DNA of 49,346 bases. Source: Amycolatopsis echigonensis (lineage in GTDB: Bacteria > Actinomycetota > Actinomycetes > Mycobacteriales > Pseudonocardiaceae). This document shows positions 7,888 to 15,518 of the stretch, piece after piece. Under the pieces are notes generated by a model, which was given only the letters and a program-made list of their open reading frames with translations, did not search any database and had not been told where the DNA came from. A program made the translations under genes and the position numbers. Location of the stretch: positions 1 to 49,346 of the forward strand of contig NZ_JACJHR010000068.1 in NCBI RefSeq assembly GCF_014174495.1. Reading direction: 5' to 3'. The stretch's first letter is position 1. Every line of letters begins with the position of its first letter.

Positions 7888-7930
7888 GGCCGTAACGGCC
7901 GAACTGTCCCCAAGGGGCGGGTTGTCCACA
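7888..7930. promoter_or_regulatory. GNAT/comEA divergent region: palindrome and one DnaA-box sequence
   Basis: GGCCGTAACGGCC (7888-7900) is an inverted repeat around one central base. TTGTCCACA (7922-7930) is identical to the actinobacterial DnaA box and lies about 40 nt upstream of the comEA -10 box. A single box does not make an origin, but DnaA could act here as a transcription factor. Confidence 0.3.
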
Positions 7931-7970
7931 GATCGCGCGGAACCCCCTCGCCGCCGGACCGGCCGACGCC

Positions 7971-7976
7971 TAGCGT
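7971..7976 (+). promoter_or_regulatory. -10 box TAGCGT of leaderless comEA
   Basis: TAGCGT lies 7 nt before the in-frame GTG at 7984. It supports that start over the more upstream ATG at 7852. Confidence 0.5.
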
Positions 7977-7983
7977 CGATCGT

Positions 7984-9711
7984 GTGTTCGAGCACTCCGC
8001 CCGAGACCAGGGCACTCCCGTCACCGTCAGGCTCACCTGGCTGGCCGACCAGCTGGCCGCGGCCCCGCACCTCGCCGGACCCGGCAGCGGGTCGGCACGC
8101 CGCTGGCTGCCCCTTGGCGGGCCGGGCCGATCAGTGCGCAGCAGCGGGGCGGGCGAGGCGGATCGGTTGTCGGCAGGTGCAGACAGCGACCTGGACGCGG
8201 GCGCGGAGCTGCCTGGCGGAGATTCGGCTTCGCGGACCCGGGGCGAGGGTTCGAAACATCGACTGTCTGCGGGTGCCGACAGCCACCTGCAGACAGGCAC
8301 AGACGGCGCGGCTCCTGACTCGGTACCGGGCCGGAAAGCAAGGCTGTCTCCAGTTGCTGACAGTTCACCGCTTCTGGGCGGCCAGTGGGATGAAGTGGCG
8401 AGCAGTTTGGCGGCGACTGCGGACGGCGCTGCGAACGACCGGCCGCTCGGCTCGATGCCGCTCCCACGGTCGGCGGGCTTGAAAGGTCGGCTGTCGCCAG
8501 GCGCAGACGGCCCGGCATCCGACTCAACGCCGCACTCGCGCACCACGGGGCGGAAATCGCGGCTGTCGGCAGGTGCTGAGAGGCCTCTGTCGGCAGTTGC
8601 AGACGGCGGGGCACCGGCTTCGCGCACCACGGGTCGGAGCCCTCGGCTGTCTGCAGCCGCTGACAGTCATCTGTTGGCAGGCGTGGACGGCCAGGCACCG
8701 GGCTCGCGCACAACGGGCAGGAAATCGTGGCTGTCGGCAGAGGCTGACAGTCGTCTGTTGGCAGGCGCGGATGGAGGGGCACCGGTCTCGCGAACCACGC
8801 GTCGGACACCTCAGCTGTCTGCAGCCGCTGACAATCGTCTGCTGAGAGGCGCGGACGGCGGGGCACCAGACTCGCGCACCACGGGGCGGAAGTCGCGGCT
8901 GTCTGCAATTGCCGACAGTTCACCGCTACTGGACGGCCAGGTGGCACCCGCCGCGGACGGTATGCCGCTCTCCCGGCCGACGGGCCTCAAAGCCCGGCTG
9001 TCCGCACTTGCCGACAACCCCGAACCACCGGAAAGCCCCTTGCCCGGCGGCAAACTGGTCCGCAGCTGGCTGCCGGAACACACCGAACACCGCCTGGCCC
9101 GCCGCTGGCTCCCCGGCTCAACTGGCCTGACCGGCTTCCTAGGCCGCCGAGGAATGATCTTCGCCCTGGCCTTGCTGGCCGCCACCGCCGTCATCGCTGG
9201 CGGCCTGGCAATCTTCGGCCGCTCACCCGCAGCAGAGATCGCTCCGCCGCTCCCAACCGCCCGGGCGCAAGTGCCGCACGCGTCGAAAGCCAACGAGAAC
9301 CTGGTAATCAGCGTAGTCGGCCACGTACGTTCGCCAGGACTCGTCACCGTGCCGTCGGGCTCCCGCGTCGCCGACGCCCTCCGCGCAGCCGGCGGTGCCG
9401 ACCCCGGCGTCGATCTGACCGCGCTGAACCTCGCCCGCAAACTCACCGACGGCGAACAGTTGGCAGTCGGTGTCCCAGCCGCCCAATCGGCACCGGTCGG
9501 CTCAGGAGCCGCGCCCAGCAAAATCGACCTGAACTCCGCGACCGCCGAACAACTCGACAGCCTCCCAGGCGTCGGCGAGGTCACCGCGCGGCGCATCACC
9601 GACTGGCGTACCCAGCACGGCGGATTCTCGAGCGTCGAACAACTCCGCGACGTTGACGGGATCGGCCAGAGCAAATTCGAAAAGCTCCGCGAGCAGGTGA
9701 CCGTCGGATGA
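7984..9711 (+). CDS. comEA: ComEA-type DNA-binding protein with a repeat-expanded N-terminus
   Basis: The last 185 residues are a normal ComEA: one membrane helix (about 391-412), an SLBB domain (VISVVGHVRSPGLVTVPSGS, about 438-499) and a C-terminal tandem helix-hairpin-helix (IDLNSATAEQL, LPGVGEVTARRI, DVDGIGQSKFEKL, 513-575) that binds double-stranded DNA during uptake or at the membrane. The first 390 residues are unusual. They hold ten copies of a heptad LSAxADS, separated by 22-49 residues and then by exactly 28 residues over five copies. They lie between two RRWLP boxes (about 39-43 and just before the membrane helix) and should be cytoplasmic and disordered. The total is 575 residues against roughly 200-300 usual. 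The stop overlaps the comEC ATG (ATGA). Confidence 0.9.
   Translation: MFEHSARDQGTPVTVRLTWLADQLAAAPHLAGPGSGSARRWLPLGGPGRSVRSSGAGEADRLSAGADSDLDAGAELPGGDSASRTRGEGSKHRLSAGADSHLQTGTDGAAPDSVPGRKARLSPVADSSPLLGGQWDEVASSLAATADGAANDRPLGSMPLPRSAGLKGRLSPGADGPASDSTPHSRTTGRKSRLSAGAERPLSAVADGGAPASRTTGRSPRLSAAADSHLLAGVDGQAPGSRTTGRKSWLSAEADSRLLAGADGGAPVSRTTRRTPQLSAAADNRLLRGADGGAPDSRTTGRKSRLSAIADSSPLLDGQVAPAADGMPLSRPTGLKARLSALADNPEPPESPLPGGKLVRSWLPEHTEHRLARRWLPGSTGLTGFLGRRGMIFALALLAATAVIAGGLAIFGRSPAAEIAPPLPTARAQVPHASKANENLVISVVGHVRSPGLVTVPSGSRVADALRAAGGADPGVDLTALNLARKLTDGEQLAVGVPAAQSAPVGSGAAPSKIDLNSATAEQLDSLPGVGEVTARRITDWRTQHGGFSSVEQLRDVDGIGQSKFEKLREQVTVG
8167..9017 (+). repeat. Ten palindromic in-frame repeats inside comEA
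   Basis: Each LSAxADS copy is encoded by a 20-nt near-palindrome of the type CTGTCNGCANNNGCNGACAG. Copies start at 8167, 8263, 8344, 8491, 8563, 8647, 8731, 8815, 8899 and 8998. The five starting at 8563 through 8899 are spaced exactly 84 nt, a true tandem array whose units also encode SRTTGRKSR and a half-copy such as LLAGADGGAP. All copies are in the same frame. Confidence 0.9.
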
Positions 9712-12086
9712 AACTGGACACCGAGGAAAAGTCGCGGCGGGACCACGATTTCCGCCTCGTCCCCGCTGCTGTCGCCGGATGGGCGGCCACCCTCGCCGGA
9801 CTGCACCTTGGCTGGTGGGTCGCGACCCTGGTCGGTGCGGTAGCGATCATCTGCGCCACTGTGCTTCTGGTGCGCGGCCGCACCAGATATGTCGGTGTCG
9901 GGGGAGCGCTGCTGCTGGTAGGGCTCGTGGCAGCAGTACCCACCGCCCTGCGCATCCACGACGCGGCAGCCGACCCGCTGGGATCCGCTGCCGTACATGG
10001 CGGCACAGCGGCGCTGCGGGTCGAGATCAGCGAGCGCCCACGGCCGATCCACCAAGCCGGTTACGCCGATCAGCAGGCAGGTACCCGATCGGTGGCGATT
10101 CCCGCACGAGTCACAACGGCCACAGTGGACGGTCGTCCCGTCGAGTCGACCGGCAGGGTGCTGTTGCTGGCACCGGTCGCGGGATGGAGCGGCCTGCTGC
10201 CCGGCCAGGAAGTTACGACGTCCGGTCGCCTCATGCCCGCACGCGGCGGCGAGTTGACCGCCGCAGTACTCTCCGTCCGCGCGGCGCCAGCCGACGTCGG
10301 GCCAGCACCGTGGTGGCAGCGCGCCGCCGCAGTCCTGCGGAACAGTTTGCATTCGCTGTGCGCGATCCTGCCGGAGGAACCAGCGGGCCTCCTGCCTGGA
10401 CTGGTCCTCGGCGACACGAGCGCGTTGCCGCAACGAGTCGAGGAGGAGTTCAAGGCCTCCGGGCTCACCCACTTGATGGCAGTGAGCGGCGGAAACCTTG
10501 TCATCATCGGCGGAGCCGTCCTCCTGCTGTGCCGATTGGTCCGTGCTGGACCGAGACTTTCCGCCGCAGCGGCTGGGAGCAGCTTGGCAGGTTTCCTCGT
10601 CCTGGTCGGTCCTGAACCGAGCGTCGTGCGGGCTGGCGTCATGGGCGGCATCGGCTTGCTCGCGCTGGCACTCGGACGGCGTGGTTCAGCGTTGCCCGCG
10701 TTGGCCTTCGCGGTGTGCGTACTGGTGGCATGGGACCCGACTATGGCGGGAAATTTCGGTTTCGCGCTTTCGGTTCTCGCAACGGCAGGCCTGGTGCTGC
10801 TCGCGCCGCGCTGGGCGGATTCGCTGGTACGAAGGGGAGTTCCTCCCGGTTACGCCGAAGGCCTCGCCGTGCCGCTGGCCGCGTTCGTCGTCACCGCGCC
10901 AGTCATCGCCGGGATGGCGGGAACGGTCAGCATCGTCTCAGTTGTCACCAATGTCCTCGCGGCACCGGTGGTCGCGCCGGTGACCGTGCTGGGAGTGCTG
11001 GCAACCGTCGTCGGGCCATGGTGGCCAGGTGCGGGGCATCTGCTGATCCAGGTGGCAGATCCGGAGGCCCGGTGGCTGATCACCGTCGCCCGGCACGGCG
11101 CGAGAGCGCCTGGCGCGGCGCTCTCCTGGCCGGGTGGCTGGTGGGGCGGACTATGCGCGGCTGTCCTGCTGGTCGTAATCGTCGTGGCGGCGCGGTTTCG
11201 CCGGCTCCGGCTGCTGGTGGCGATCGGATTGGTCGTTATGCTGCTGACGGTCGTGCCGGCCAAAGTCCTGGCTCCTGGCTGGCCGCCGGACGGCTGGGCG
11301 ATGGTGGAATGCGATGTCGGACAAGGAGATGCGGTCGTCCTGGCTACCGCCGAACCCGGACGGGCCGTGGTCGTCGACACCGGGCCGGAGCCGGGGCCGG
11401 TCGACGAATGCCTGCGGAGGCTGGGCGTCGATCGGGTGCCGTTGCTCGTGCTGAGTCACCTGCACGCGGACCACATCGGCGGCCTTGCCTCGGTATTCGA
11501 CGGCCGGGCAGTCGGCGCGATCGCGGTCGGTCCAGGACGTGCTCCGGCATGGGCGTGGCAGTCGGTGTCCGGCGAAGCGCGGCGTCGAGGCGTGCCGCTA
11601 GCGCAATTGAGCGAGGGGCAACGGCTGGAGTGGCCGGGGCTGTCGCTGGAGGTGCTCGGTCCGCGTTACGCCACCACTCGCGCACCCGCTCTGCAGGACG
11701 GCACGATGATCAACAACAGTTCCGTGGTCCTGCGCGCCGAAACCTCGGCTGGCCGGGTTTTGCTGACCGGGGACGTCGAACTGGCCGCGCAGGCGGATCT
11801 TCTCGCCGAGGGTGTGGACCTGCGGGCTGACGTCTTGAAGGTGCCGCATCACGGTTCGCGGTATTCGCTGCCGCAGTTCCTCGCGGCGGTGCGGCCGCGT
11901 ACGGCGTTGATCAGTGTCGGCGCGGGCAACGGATACGGACATCCGAGCAAGTCCACAGTGGACGTTCTCGGCACGATGGGAGTGCTGGTCACCCGCACCG
12001 ACGTGGACGGGGACACCGCCGTCCTGCCTGGAGGAAGCGGATCGGCGGTCGCGCGCCGGGGCGAGCCGCGGGGTCCGCCGCGGTAG
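9708..12086 (+). CDS. comEC: ComEC/Rec2-type DNA-transport channel with metallo-beta-lactamase domain
   Basis: A 792-residue polytopic membrane protein. The N-terminal hydrophobic segments are followed by the Competence domain signature (PGLVLGDTSALPQRVEEEF, then GLTHLMAVSGGN), several more membrane helices, and a C-terminal metallo-beta-lactamase domain from about residue 532. That domain carries the metal motif SHLHADHIGG (H584, H586, D588, H589) and a later KVPHHGSRYS. It should form the inner-membrane channel or nuclease for single-stranded DNA, working with ComEA. The ATG overlaps the comEA TGA, so the two are coupled. Natural competence is not proven in this group. Confidence 0.94.
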   Translation: MKLDTEEKSRRDHDFRLVPAAVAGWAATLAGLHLGWWVATLVGAVAIICATVLLVRGRTRYVGVGGALLLVGLVAAVPTALRIHDAAADPLGSAAVHGGTAALRVEISERPRPIHQAGYADQQAGTRSVAIPARVTTATVDGRPVESTGRVLLLAPVAGWSGLLPGQEVTTSGRLMPARGGELTAAVLSVRAAPADVGPAPWWQRAAAVLRNSLHSLCAILPEEPAGLLPGLVLGDTSALPQRVEEEFKASGLTHLMAVSGGNLVIIGGAVLLLCRLVRAGPRLSAAAAGSSLAGFLVLVGPEPSVVRAGVMGGIGLLALALGRRGSALPALAFAVCVLVAWDPTMAGNFGFALSVLATAGLVLLAPRWADSLVRRGVPPGYAEGLAVPLAAFVVTAPVIAGMAGTVSIVSVVTNVLAAPVVAPVTVLGVLATVVGPWWPGAGHLLIQVADPEARWLITVARHGARAPGAALSWPGGWWGGLCAAVLLVVIVVAARFRRLRLLVAIGLVVMLLTVVPAKVLAPGWPPDGWAMVECDVGQGDAVVLATAEPGRAVVVDTGPEPGPVDECLRRLGVDRVPLLVLSHLHADHIGGLASVFDGRAVGAIAVGPGRAPAWAWQSVSGEARRRGVPLAQLSEGQRLEWPGLSLEVLGPRYATTRAPALQDGTMINNSSVVLRAETSAGRVLLTGDVELAAQADLLAEGVDLRADVLKVPHHGSRYSLPQFLAAVRPRTALISVGAGNGYGHPSKSTVDVLGTMGVLVTRTDVDGDTAVLPGGSGSAVARRGEPRGPPR

Positions 12087-12099
12087 TGCGGCGGACCCC
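12070..12099. terminator. Hairpin between convergent comEC and thrC
   Basis: GGGGTCCGCCGC and GCGGCGGACCCC form a 12-bp perfect stem around a 6-nt loop that contains most of the comEC stop codon. There is no T-run, which is common in high-GC hosts. It probably acts in both directions. Confidence 0.55.
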
Positions 12100-12110
12100 G
12101 GGCCGGTGCG

Positions 12111-13376
12111 TCAGTAGCCGAGCGCCTTGGCGACGGCTTCGGCGGACGGCGGCACGGTGGCCTTCGGGCCGACGTGGTTCTCGACCGCGTCGAGGGTCTT
12201 GAGGCCGTCGCCGGTGATGAGGAGGACGGTTTCGGCGTCCGGGTCGAGCTTGCCGGTTTCGACGAGCTTCTTCGCGGTCGCCACGGTGACGCCGCCCGCG
12301 GTCTCGGTGAAGATGCCTTCGGTGCGCGCGAGCAGCCGGATGCCTTCGACGACCTCTTCGTCGGTGACGTCCTCGATCGCGCCGCCGGTGCGGTTGACCA
12401 CGTCGAGCACGTACGGGCCGTCGGCCGGGTTGCCGATCGCGAGCGAGCGGGCGATGGTGTCCGGCTTGACCGGCTGGACCACGTCGTGGCCGTTGCGGTA
12501 CGCGGTGGAGACCGGCGAGCAGCCGGTGGCCTGTGCGCCGAACACCTTGTACGGGCTGGCGTCCACGAGACCGAGCTGGCCCAGCTCGCGGAAACCCTTG
12601 TCCACCTTGGTGAGCTGGGAACCGGAGGCGATCGGCACGACGATCTGCTCGGGGAGGCGCCAGCCGAGCTGCTCGGCGACCTCGAAGGCGAGCGTCTTCG
12701 AGCCCTCGGAGTAGTACGGGCGGACGTTGACGTTCACGAACGCCCACTTCGGGTGCTCGGCGGCCAGTTCGGTGGCGAGCCGGTTCACGTCGTCGTAGTT
12801 GCCGTCGACGGCGATCAAGTCGCCGTCGTAGACCGCGGTGGTGAGGATCTTCGCGCGCTCGAGGCTCTTCGGGATCAGCACGACCGACCGCCAGCCGGCG
12901 CGGGCCGCCGCGGCGGCGGTCGCGTTGGCCAGGTTGCCGGTCGACGGACAAGCGAGGACCTCGAAGCCGAACTCGCGGGCGGCCGCGAGCGCGACGGCGA
13001 CGACGCGGTCCTTGAACGAGTGCGTCGGGTTCCCGGTGTCGTCCTTGACCCAGACGCTCTTGAGGCCGAGCTCCTTCGCGAGCCGGTCGGCGCGCACGAG
13101 CCGGGTACAGCCGGGTTCGGTGTTCGGGATCTCCTCGACGTTCGAGGGGACGGGAAGGAGTCGCTTGTAACGCCAGATGTTGCGCGGGCCCGCCTCGATG
13201 TCCTCGCGGCGGACGCGGCCGAAGTCGTAGGCGACCTCGAGGGGCGAGAAGTCTTCGACGGAGACGAATTCCGGAGCGAGCGGCTGCCGGTGCCCTTCTT
13301 CCTTCGACACCAGTTCGACGGCCGGACCGAGGTCGATCGTCTTGTTGGCGGAGGTGGCGCTGAGGGCTGCAGTCAT
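12111..13376 (-). CDS. thrC: Threonine synthase
   Basis: A 421-residue PLP enzyme converting O-phosphohomoserine to threonine. The PLP lysine is K122 in NPTHSFKDR. CPSTGNLANATAAAAARAG is the phosphate-binding region and GDGLKT lies near the C-terminus. The ATG at 13376 follows an AGGAA-type Shine-Dalgarno directly after the 3' strand of a SAM-I riboswitch. Upstream codons in the same frame fall inside the aptamer and are not used. The gene is inserted between comEC and holA on the opposite strand. High SAM should reduce its translation. Confidence 0.96.
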   Translation of the reverse strand: MTAALSATSANKTIDLGPAVELVSKEEGHRQPLAPEFVSVEDFSPLEVAYDFGRVRREDIEAGPRNIWRYKRLLPVPSNVEEIPNTEPGCTRLVRADRLAKELGLKSVWVKDDTGNPTHSFKDRVVAVALAAAREFGFEVLACPSTGNLANATAAAAARAGWRSVVLIPKSLERAKILTTAVYDGDLIAVDGNYDDVNRLATELAAEHPKWAFVNVNVRPYYSEGSKTLAFEVAEQLGWRLPEQIVVPIASGSQLTKVDKGFRELGQLGLVDASPYKVFGAQATGCSPVSTAYRNGHDVVQPVKPDTIARSLAIGNPADGPYVLDVVNRTGGAIEDVTDEEVVEGIRLLARTEGIFTETAGGVTVATAKKLVETGKLDPDAETVLLITGDGLKTLDAVENHVGPKATVPPSAEAVAKALGY

Positions 13377-13390
13377 CGCGAGGTTCCTTT

Positions 13391-13521
13391 CCTCATCTGC
13401 CCCGCCGAAGCGGGCCGGAATTGGCACCGTGGTCGTCAGCTACCCCGCGATCGCGGGATGACAGGCTGTACGCCGGTTGCCGGGGCTTCGTCGGGCCGTT
13501 CCCTCTGCCCCTCTGGATGAG
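13391..13521 (-). ncRNA. SAM-I (S-box) riboswitch controlling thrC
   Basis: On the minus strand the leader contains, in order, CTCATCCAGAG (P1 5' strand), GGGCAGAGGGAACGGCCCGA, GAAGCCCCGGCAACC, GGTGCCAATTCC, and AGATGAG (P1 3' strand). These are the invariant S-box blocks in their correct order over 131 nt. The closing strand GATGAGG runs into GAAAGGAACC just before the thrC ATG. Control is therefore likely by access to the ribosome binding site rather than by termination. SAM control of threonine synthase fits competition between threonine and methionine branches for O-phosphohomoserine. Confidence 0.93.
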
Positions 13522-13654
13522 CGGTATTCGGTTGTCGGAGCGCCGCCGGGCGCGTCCTCGGCTACACCGTACGACATCGCGATCAGCTCATGCCATGGAG
13601 GCGGCCCACATCACCGGAGCGGGCGGCCCGGCGGCCGGGTGAGAAGATGGCCGG

Positions 13655-14626
13655 GTGACCACCGCACCCGCGCCGCTGCACCTCGTCACGGGCGAGGAAG
13701 AACTGCTCATCGAACGGGCTGTGCGAGCTTCCCTCGACGCGGCCAGGGCCGCGGACCCGACGGCTGACCTCACGCGGATGCGGGTGTCCGATCTCACACC
13801 GCCCGTGCTGGCCGAGCTGGTGAGCCCGTCGCTGTTCGCCGAGGGGCGCGTGATCGTTCTGGAGTCGGCGCAGGACATCTCGCAGGAACTGTCCGACGCG
13901 GTGCTGGCGTACGCGAAGGCACCGGCCGACGGCATCGTCCTCGTGGTCGTGCACAGCGGCGGCGGGCGGAGCAAAGCCGCCAAGGCGCTCCCGGGCGCGT
14001 TGAAAAAGGCGGGCGCGGAAATCACCGAATGCCCGAAGCTCACCAAGCCCGCCGAGCGCGAGTCGTTCGTCCGCAACGAGGTGCGCCGCGCGGGCGGCAA
14101 GATCGACGCCGGGGGCCTGATGGCGCTGCTCGACTCGGTCGGCTCGGACCTGCGCGAACTGTCCTCGGCGGCGACGCAGCTGGTCGCCGACACCGGGGGA
14201 GTCGTCGACGAGCAGGCAGTCCGCCGCTACCACACCGGACGCGCCGACGTGACCGGCTTCGCGGTCGCGGAGAAAGCCGTCGCGGGCGACCGGGCCGCCG
14301 CGATGGAGTCGCTGCAGTGGGCGATGCAGCTGGGCGTCCCGCACGTGCTGGTGGCCGACGCGCTCGCCGACGCGGTCCGCACGATCGCTCGCGTGTCCGC
14401 GGCCGGTCGCGGCAACCCGAACCAGATGGCGGGCGAACTGGGCATGCCGCCGTGGAAGATCCGCAAGGCGCAAGGCCAGGCCCGCGGCTGGGGACAGGAC
14501 GGCCTGGCGACCGCGATGCGCGTCGTGGCGCGGCTGAACGCCGAGGTCAAGGGCGCGGCGGCCGATTCGAACTATGCCCTGCAGCGCGCGGTCCTCGACG
14601 TGGTCGCGGCCAAGGGAGACCGCTGA
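13655..14626 (+). CDS. holA: DNA polymerase III subunit delta
   Basis: A 323-residue clamp-loader delta subunit, syntenic with Rv2413c. It has the family start LHLVTGEEELLIERAV, then SLFAEGRVIVLE, the LLDSVGSDLRELSSAATQL segment of domain II, and C-terminal KIRKAQGQARGWGQDGL. It opens the sliding clamp together with the gamma/tau and delta-prime subunits. The GTG start has GAAGAT, a near-TANNNT box, 6 nt upstream and no Shine-Dalgarno. It diverges from thrC, sharing a control region with the S-box leader. Confidence 0.94.
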   Translation: MTTAPAPLHLVTGEEELLIERAVRASLDAARAADPTADLTRMRVSDLTPPVLAELVSPSLFAEGRVIVLESAQDISQELSDAVLAYAKAPADGIVLVVVHSGGGRSKAAKALPGALKKAGAEITECPKLTKPAERESFVRNEVRRAGGKIDAGGLMALLDSVGSDLRELSSAATQLVADTGGVVDEQAVRRYHTGRADVTGFAVAEKAVAGDRAAAMESLQWAMQLGVPHVLVADALADAVRTIARVSAAGRGNPNQMAGELGMPPWKIRKAQGQARGWGQDGLATAMRVVARLNAEVKGAAADSNYALQRAVLDVVAAKGDR

Positions 14627-14797
14627 CGTCCTAGTCAGGCGACTGCCTCAGCCGAGCGTCGGCCGCTCGAACCGCTGCGTGCCGAATGTCCCGGCGACCG
14701 CTGCGCGGGGCGGCTGCGGCCATGACTGGCGCCGAGCCCTGCGTTCAGCCGGTGCCGCCCCGAACGACTGAACCGGCCCACGATCCAGGACACGGAA
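14627..14797. other. Gap between holA and the rpsT terminator; no gene seen
   Basis: Short convergent spacer. No frame with protein-like composition or start signal is visible. Confidence 0.5.
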
Positions 14798-14827
14798 AAG
14801 GCCCGGCAGCCGAAGCCGCCGGGCCTT
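14798..14827 (-). terminator. rpsT intrinsic terminator
   Basis: AAGGCCCGGC and GCCGGGCCTT form a 10-bp stem. In the rpsT direction the stem is followed by TTTTCC. It begins about 16 nt after the rpsT stop codon. Confidence 0.85.
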
Positions 14828-14842
14828 CCGGAAAGACTGCGC

Positions 14843-15103
14843 TCAGAGCTGGTTCGCGCGCTTCGCGAGAGCCGACTTCTTGTTCGCGGCCTGGTTGGCG
14901 TGGATGACGCCCTTGGTGACGGCCTTGTCGAGCTTGCGAGCGGCGTCGCGCTGCAGTTCGAGGGCCTTGTCCTTGTCACCGGCTTCGGCGGCCTCGCGGA
15001 ACTTGCGGATCGCGGTCTTCACCGAGGACCGGATCGCCAGGTTGCGCTGCCGCGCCTTCTCGTTCGTCGTGATGCGCTTGACCTGCGACTTGATGTTGGC
15101 CAT
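14843..15103 (-). CDS. rpsT: 30S ribosomal protein bS20
   Basis: An 86-residue basic protein beginning MANIKSQVKRI and containing NLAIRSSVKTAIRKF, AARKLDKAVTKGVIHANQAANKKSAL, the full bS20 pattern. It binds 16S rRNA early in 30S assembly. The ATG is preceded by GAGGAA about 7 nt upstream. A long leader with a hairpin and a -10-like box lies upstream, and a strong terminator follows. It is syntenic with the M. tuberculosis holA-rpsT neighbourhood. Confidence 0.98.
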   Translation of the reverse strand: MANIKSQVKRITTNEKARQRNLAIRSSVKTAIRKFREAAEAGDKDKALELQRDAARKLDKAVTKGVIHANQAANKKSALAKRANQL

Positions 15104-15160
15104 GGAGGCGTTCCTCTTTCACTCGGTGAAGGTCGCTGCCGCGTTCGTGTGGCTCCGGAC

Positions 15161-15176
15161 CAGTCCCGAGGGACTG
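15161..15176 (-). promoter_or_regulatory. Hairpin in the rpsT 5' leader
   Basis: On the rpsT strand CAGTCC-CTCG-GGACTG forms a compact stem with a tetraloop about 60 nt before the start codon. It may serve in feedback control by bS20, as S20 represses its own translation in E. coli. That role is inference. Confidence 0.35.
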
Positions 15177-15220
15177 CCGGGTTTCCTCCCTGACGGAATG
15201 CCGCACGGCAACAGTCGAAA

Positions 15221-15226
15221 ATCTTA
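15221..15226 (-). promoter_or_regulatory. Possible -10 box TAAGAT for rpsT
   Basis: TAAGAT on the minus strand sits in an AT-rich patch that stands out from its GC-rich surroundings, about 118 nt upstream of rpsT. No clear -35 is seen. Confidence 0.4.
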
Positions 15227-15324
15227 ACAGCCCTGCTCGCGGCGCTGGAGAGGCCCCCGGCGAGGCGTCCGGCGGGGCCCTGGTGCCCGCGATCGCCCGG
15301 CATCCCGGCTCTGGCTCGGTTACG

Positions 15325-15482
15325 GTGGGCTTCGGTAGTGCCTAGGGTTCCGTCGCCTGCCCGTGGTCCCGCACGGCGGGTCGCGCAGACAACGAGGGCG
15401 GGCGGGCCTGGTCCGAGCGGCACCTTCGGCGGGACACCGAGCCTCGCCGTTCATCTGACGGGACAAAAGCCTGGAGGACCCG
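15325..15482 (+). ncRNA. ykkC-class riboswitch (guanidine-I or a subtype-2 relative)
   Basis: Conserved ykkC blocks occur in order: AGTGCCTAGGGTTCCG (15337-15352), CTGGTCCGAGCGGCACC (15408-15424) and GACGGGACAAAAGCCTGGAG (15457-15476). GTGCC (15338-15342) can pair with GGCAC (15419-15423), as in solved ykkC structures. The outer boundaries are approximate. The class includes guanidine, ppGpp, PRPP and nucleotide-diphosphate sensors. The CCGAGCGG segment also occurs in subtype-2 members, so the ligand cannot be fixed by eye. The adjacent exporter favours guanidine. Confidence 0.82.
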
Positions 15483-15516
15483 GTCTTCAGCGTGCGCTGA
15501 AAACCTGAAAGGGTCC
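15476..15516 (+). promoter_or_regulatory. Expression platform: palindrome and Shine-Dalgarno-sequestering arms
   Basis: TTCAGCGTGCGCTGAA (15486-15501) is an inverted repeat. GGACCC at the aptamer's 3' edge (15476-15481) is complementary to GGGTCC (15511-15516), which overlaps the ribosome binding site GAAAGGG (15507-15513). Together they can fold into one hairpin that hides the site. Ligand binding could hold GGACCC in the aptamer and free it. Confidence 0.5.
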
Positions 15517-15518
15517 GG

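Noticed and set aside
7922..7930. DnaA box suggesting a replication origin
   Set aside because: Only one box, no AT-rich region and no dnaA/dnaN neighbours.
8811..10472. Long minus-strand frame opposite comEA/comEC
   Set aside because: Antisense shadow of a GC-biased operon. It contains no domain, and the repeats are in frame only on the plus strand.
13377..13427. N-terminal extension of thrC to 438 residues
   Set aside because: The extra codons run through the SAM-I aptamer and its closing stem. The ATG at 13376 has the Shine-Dalgarno.
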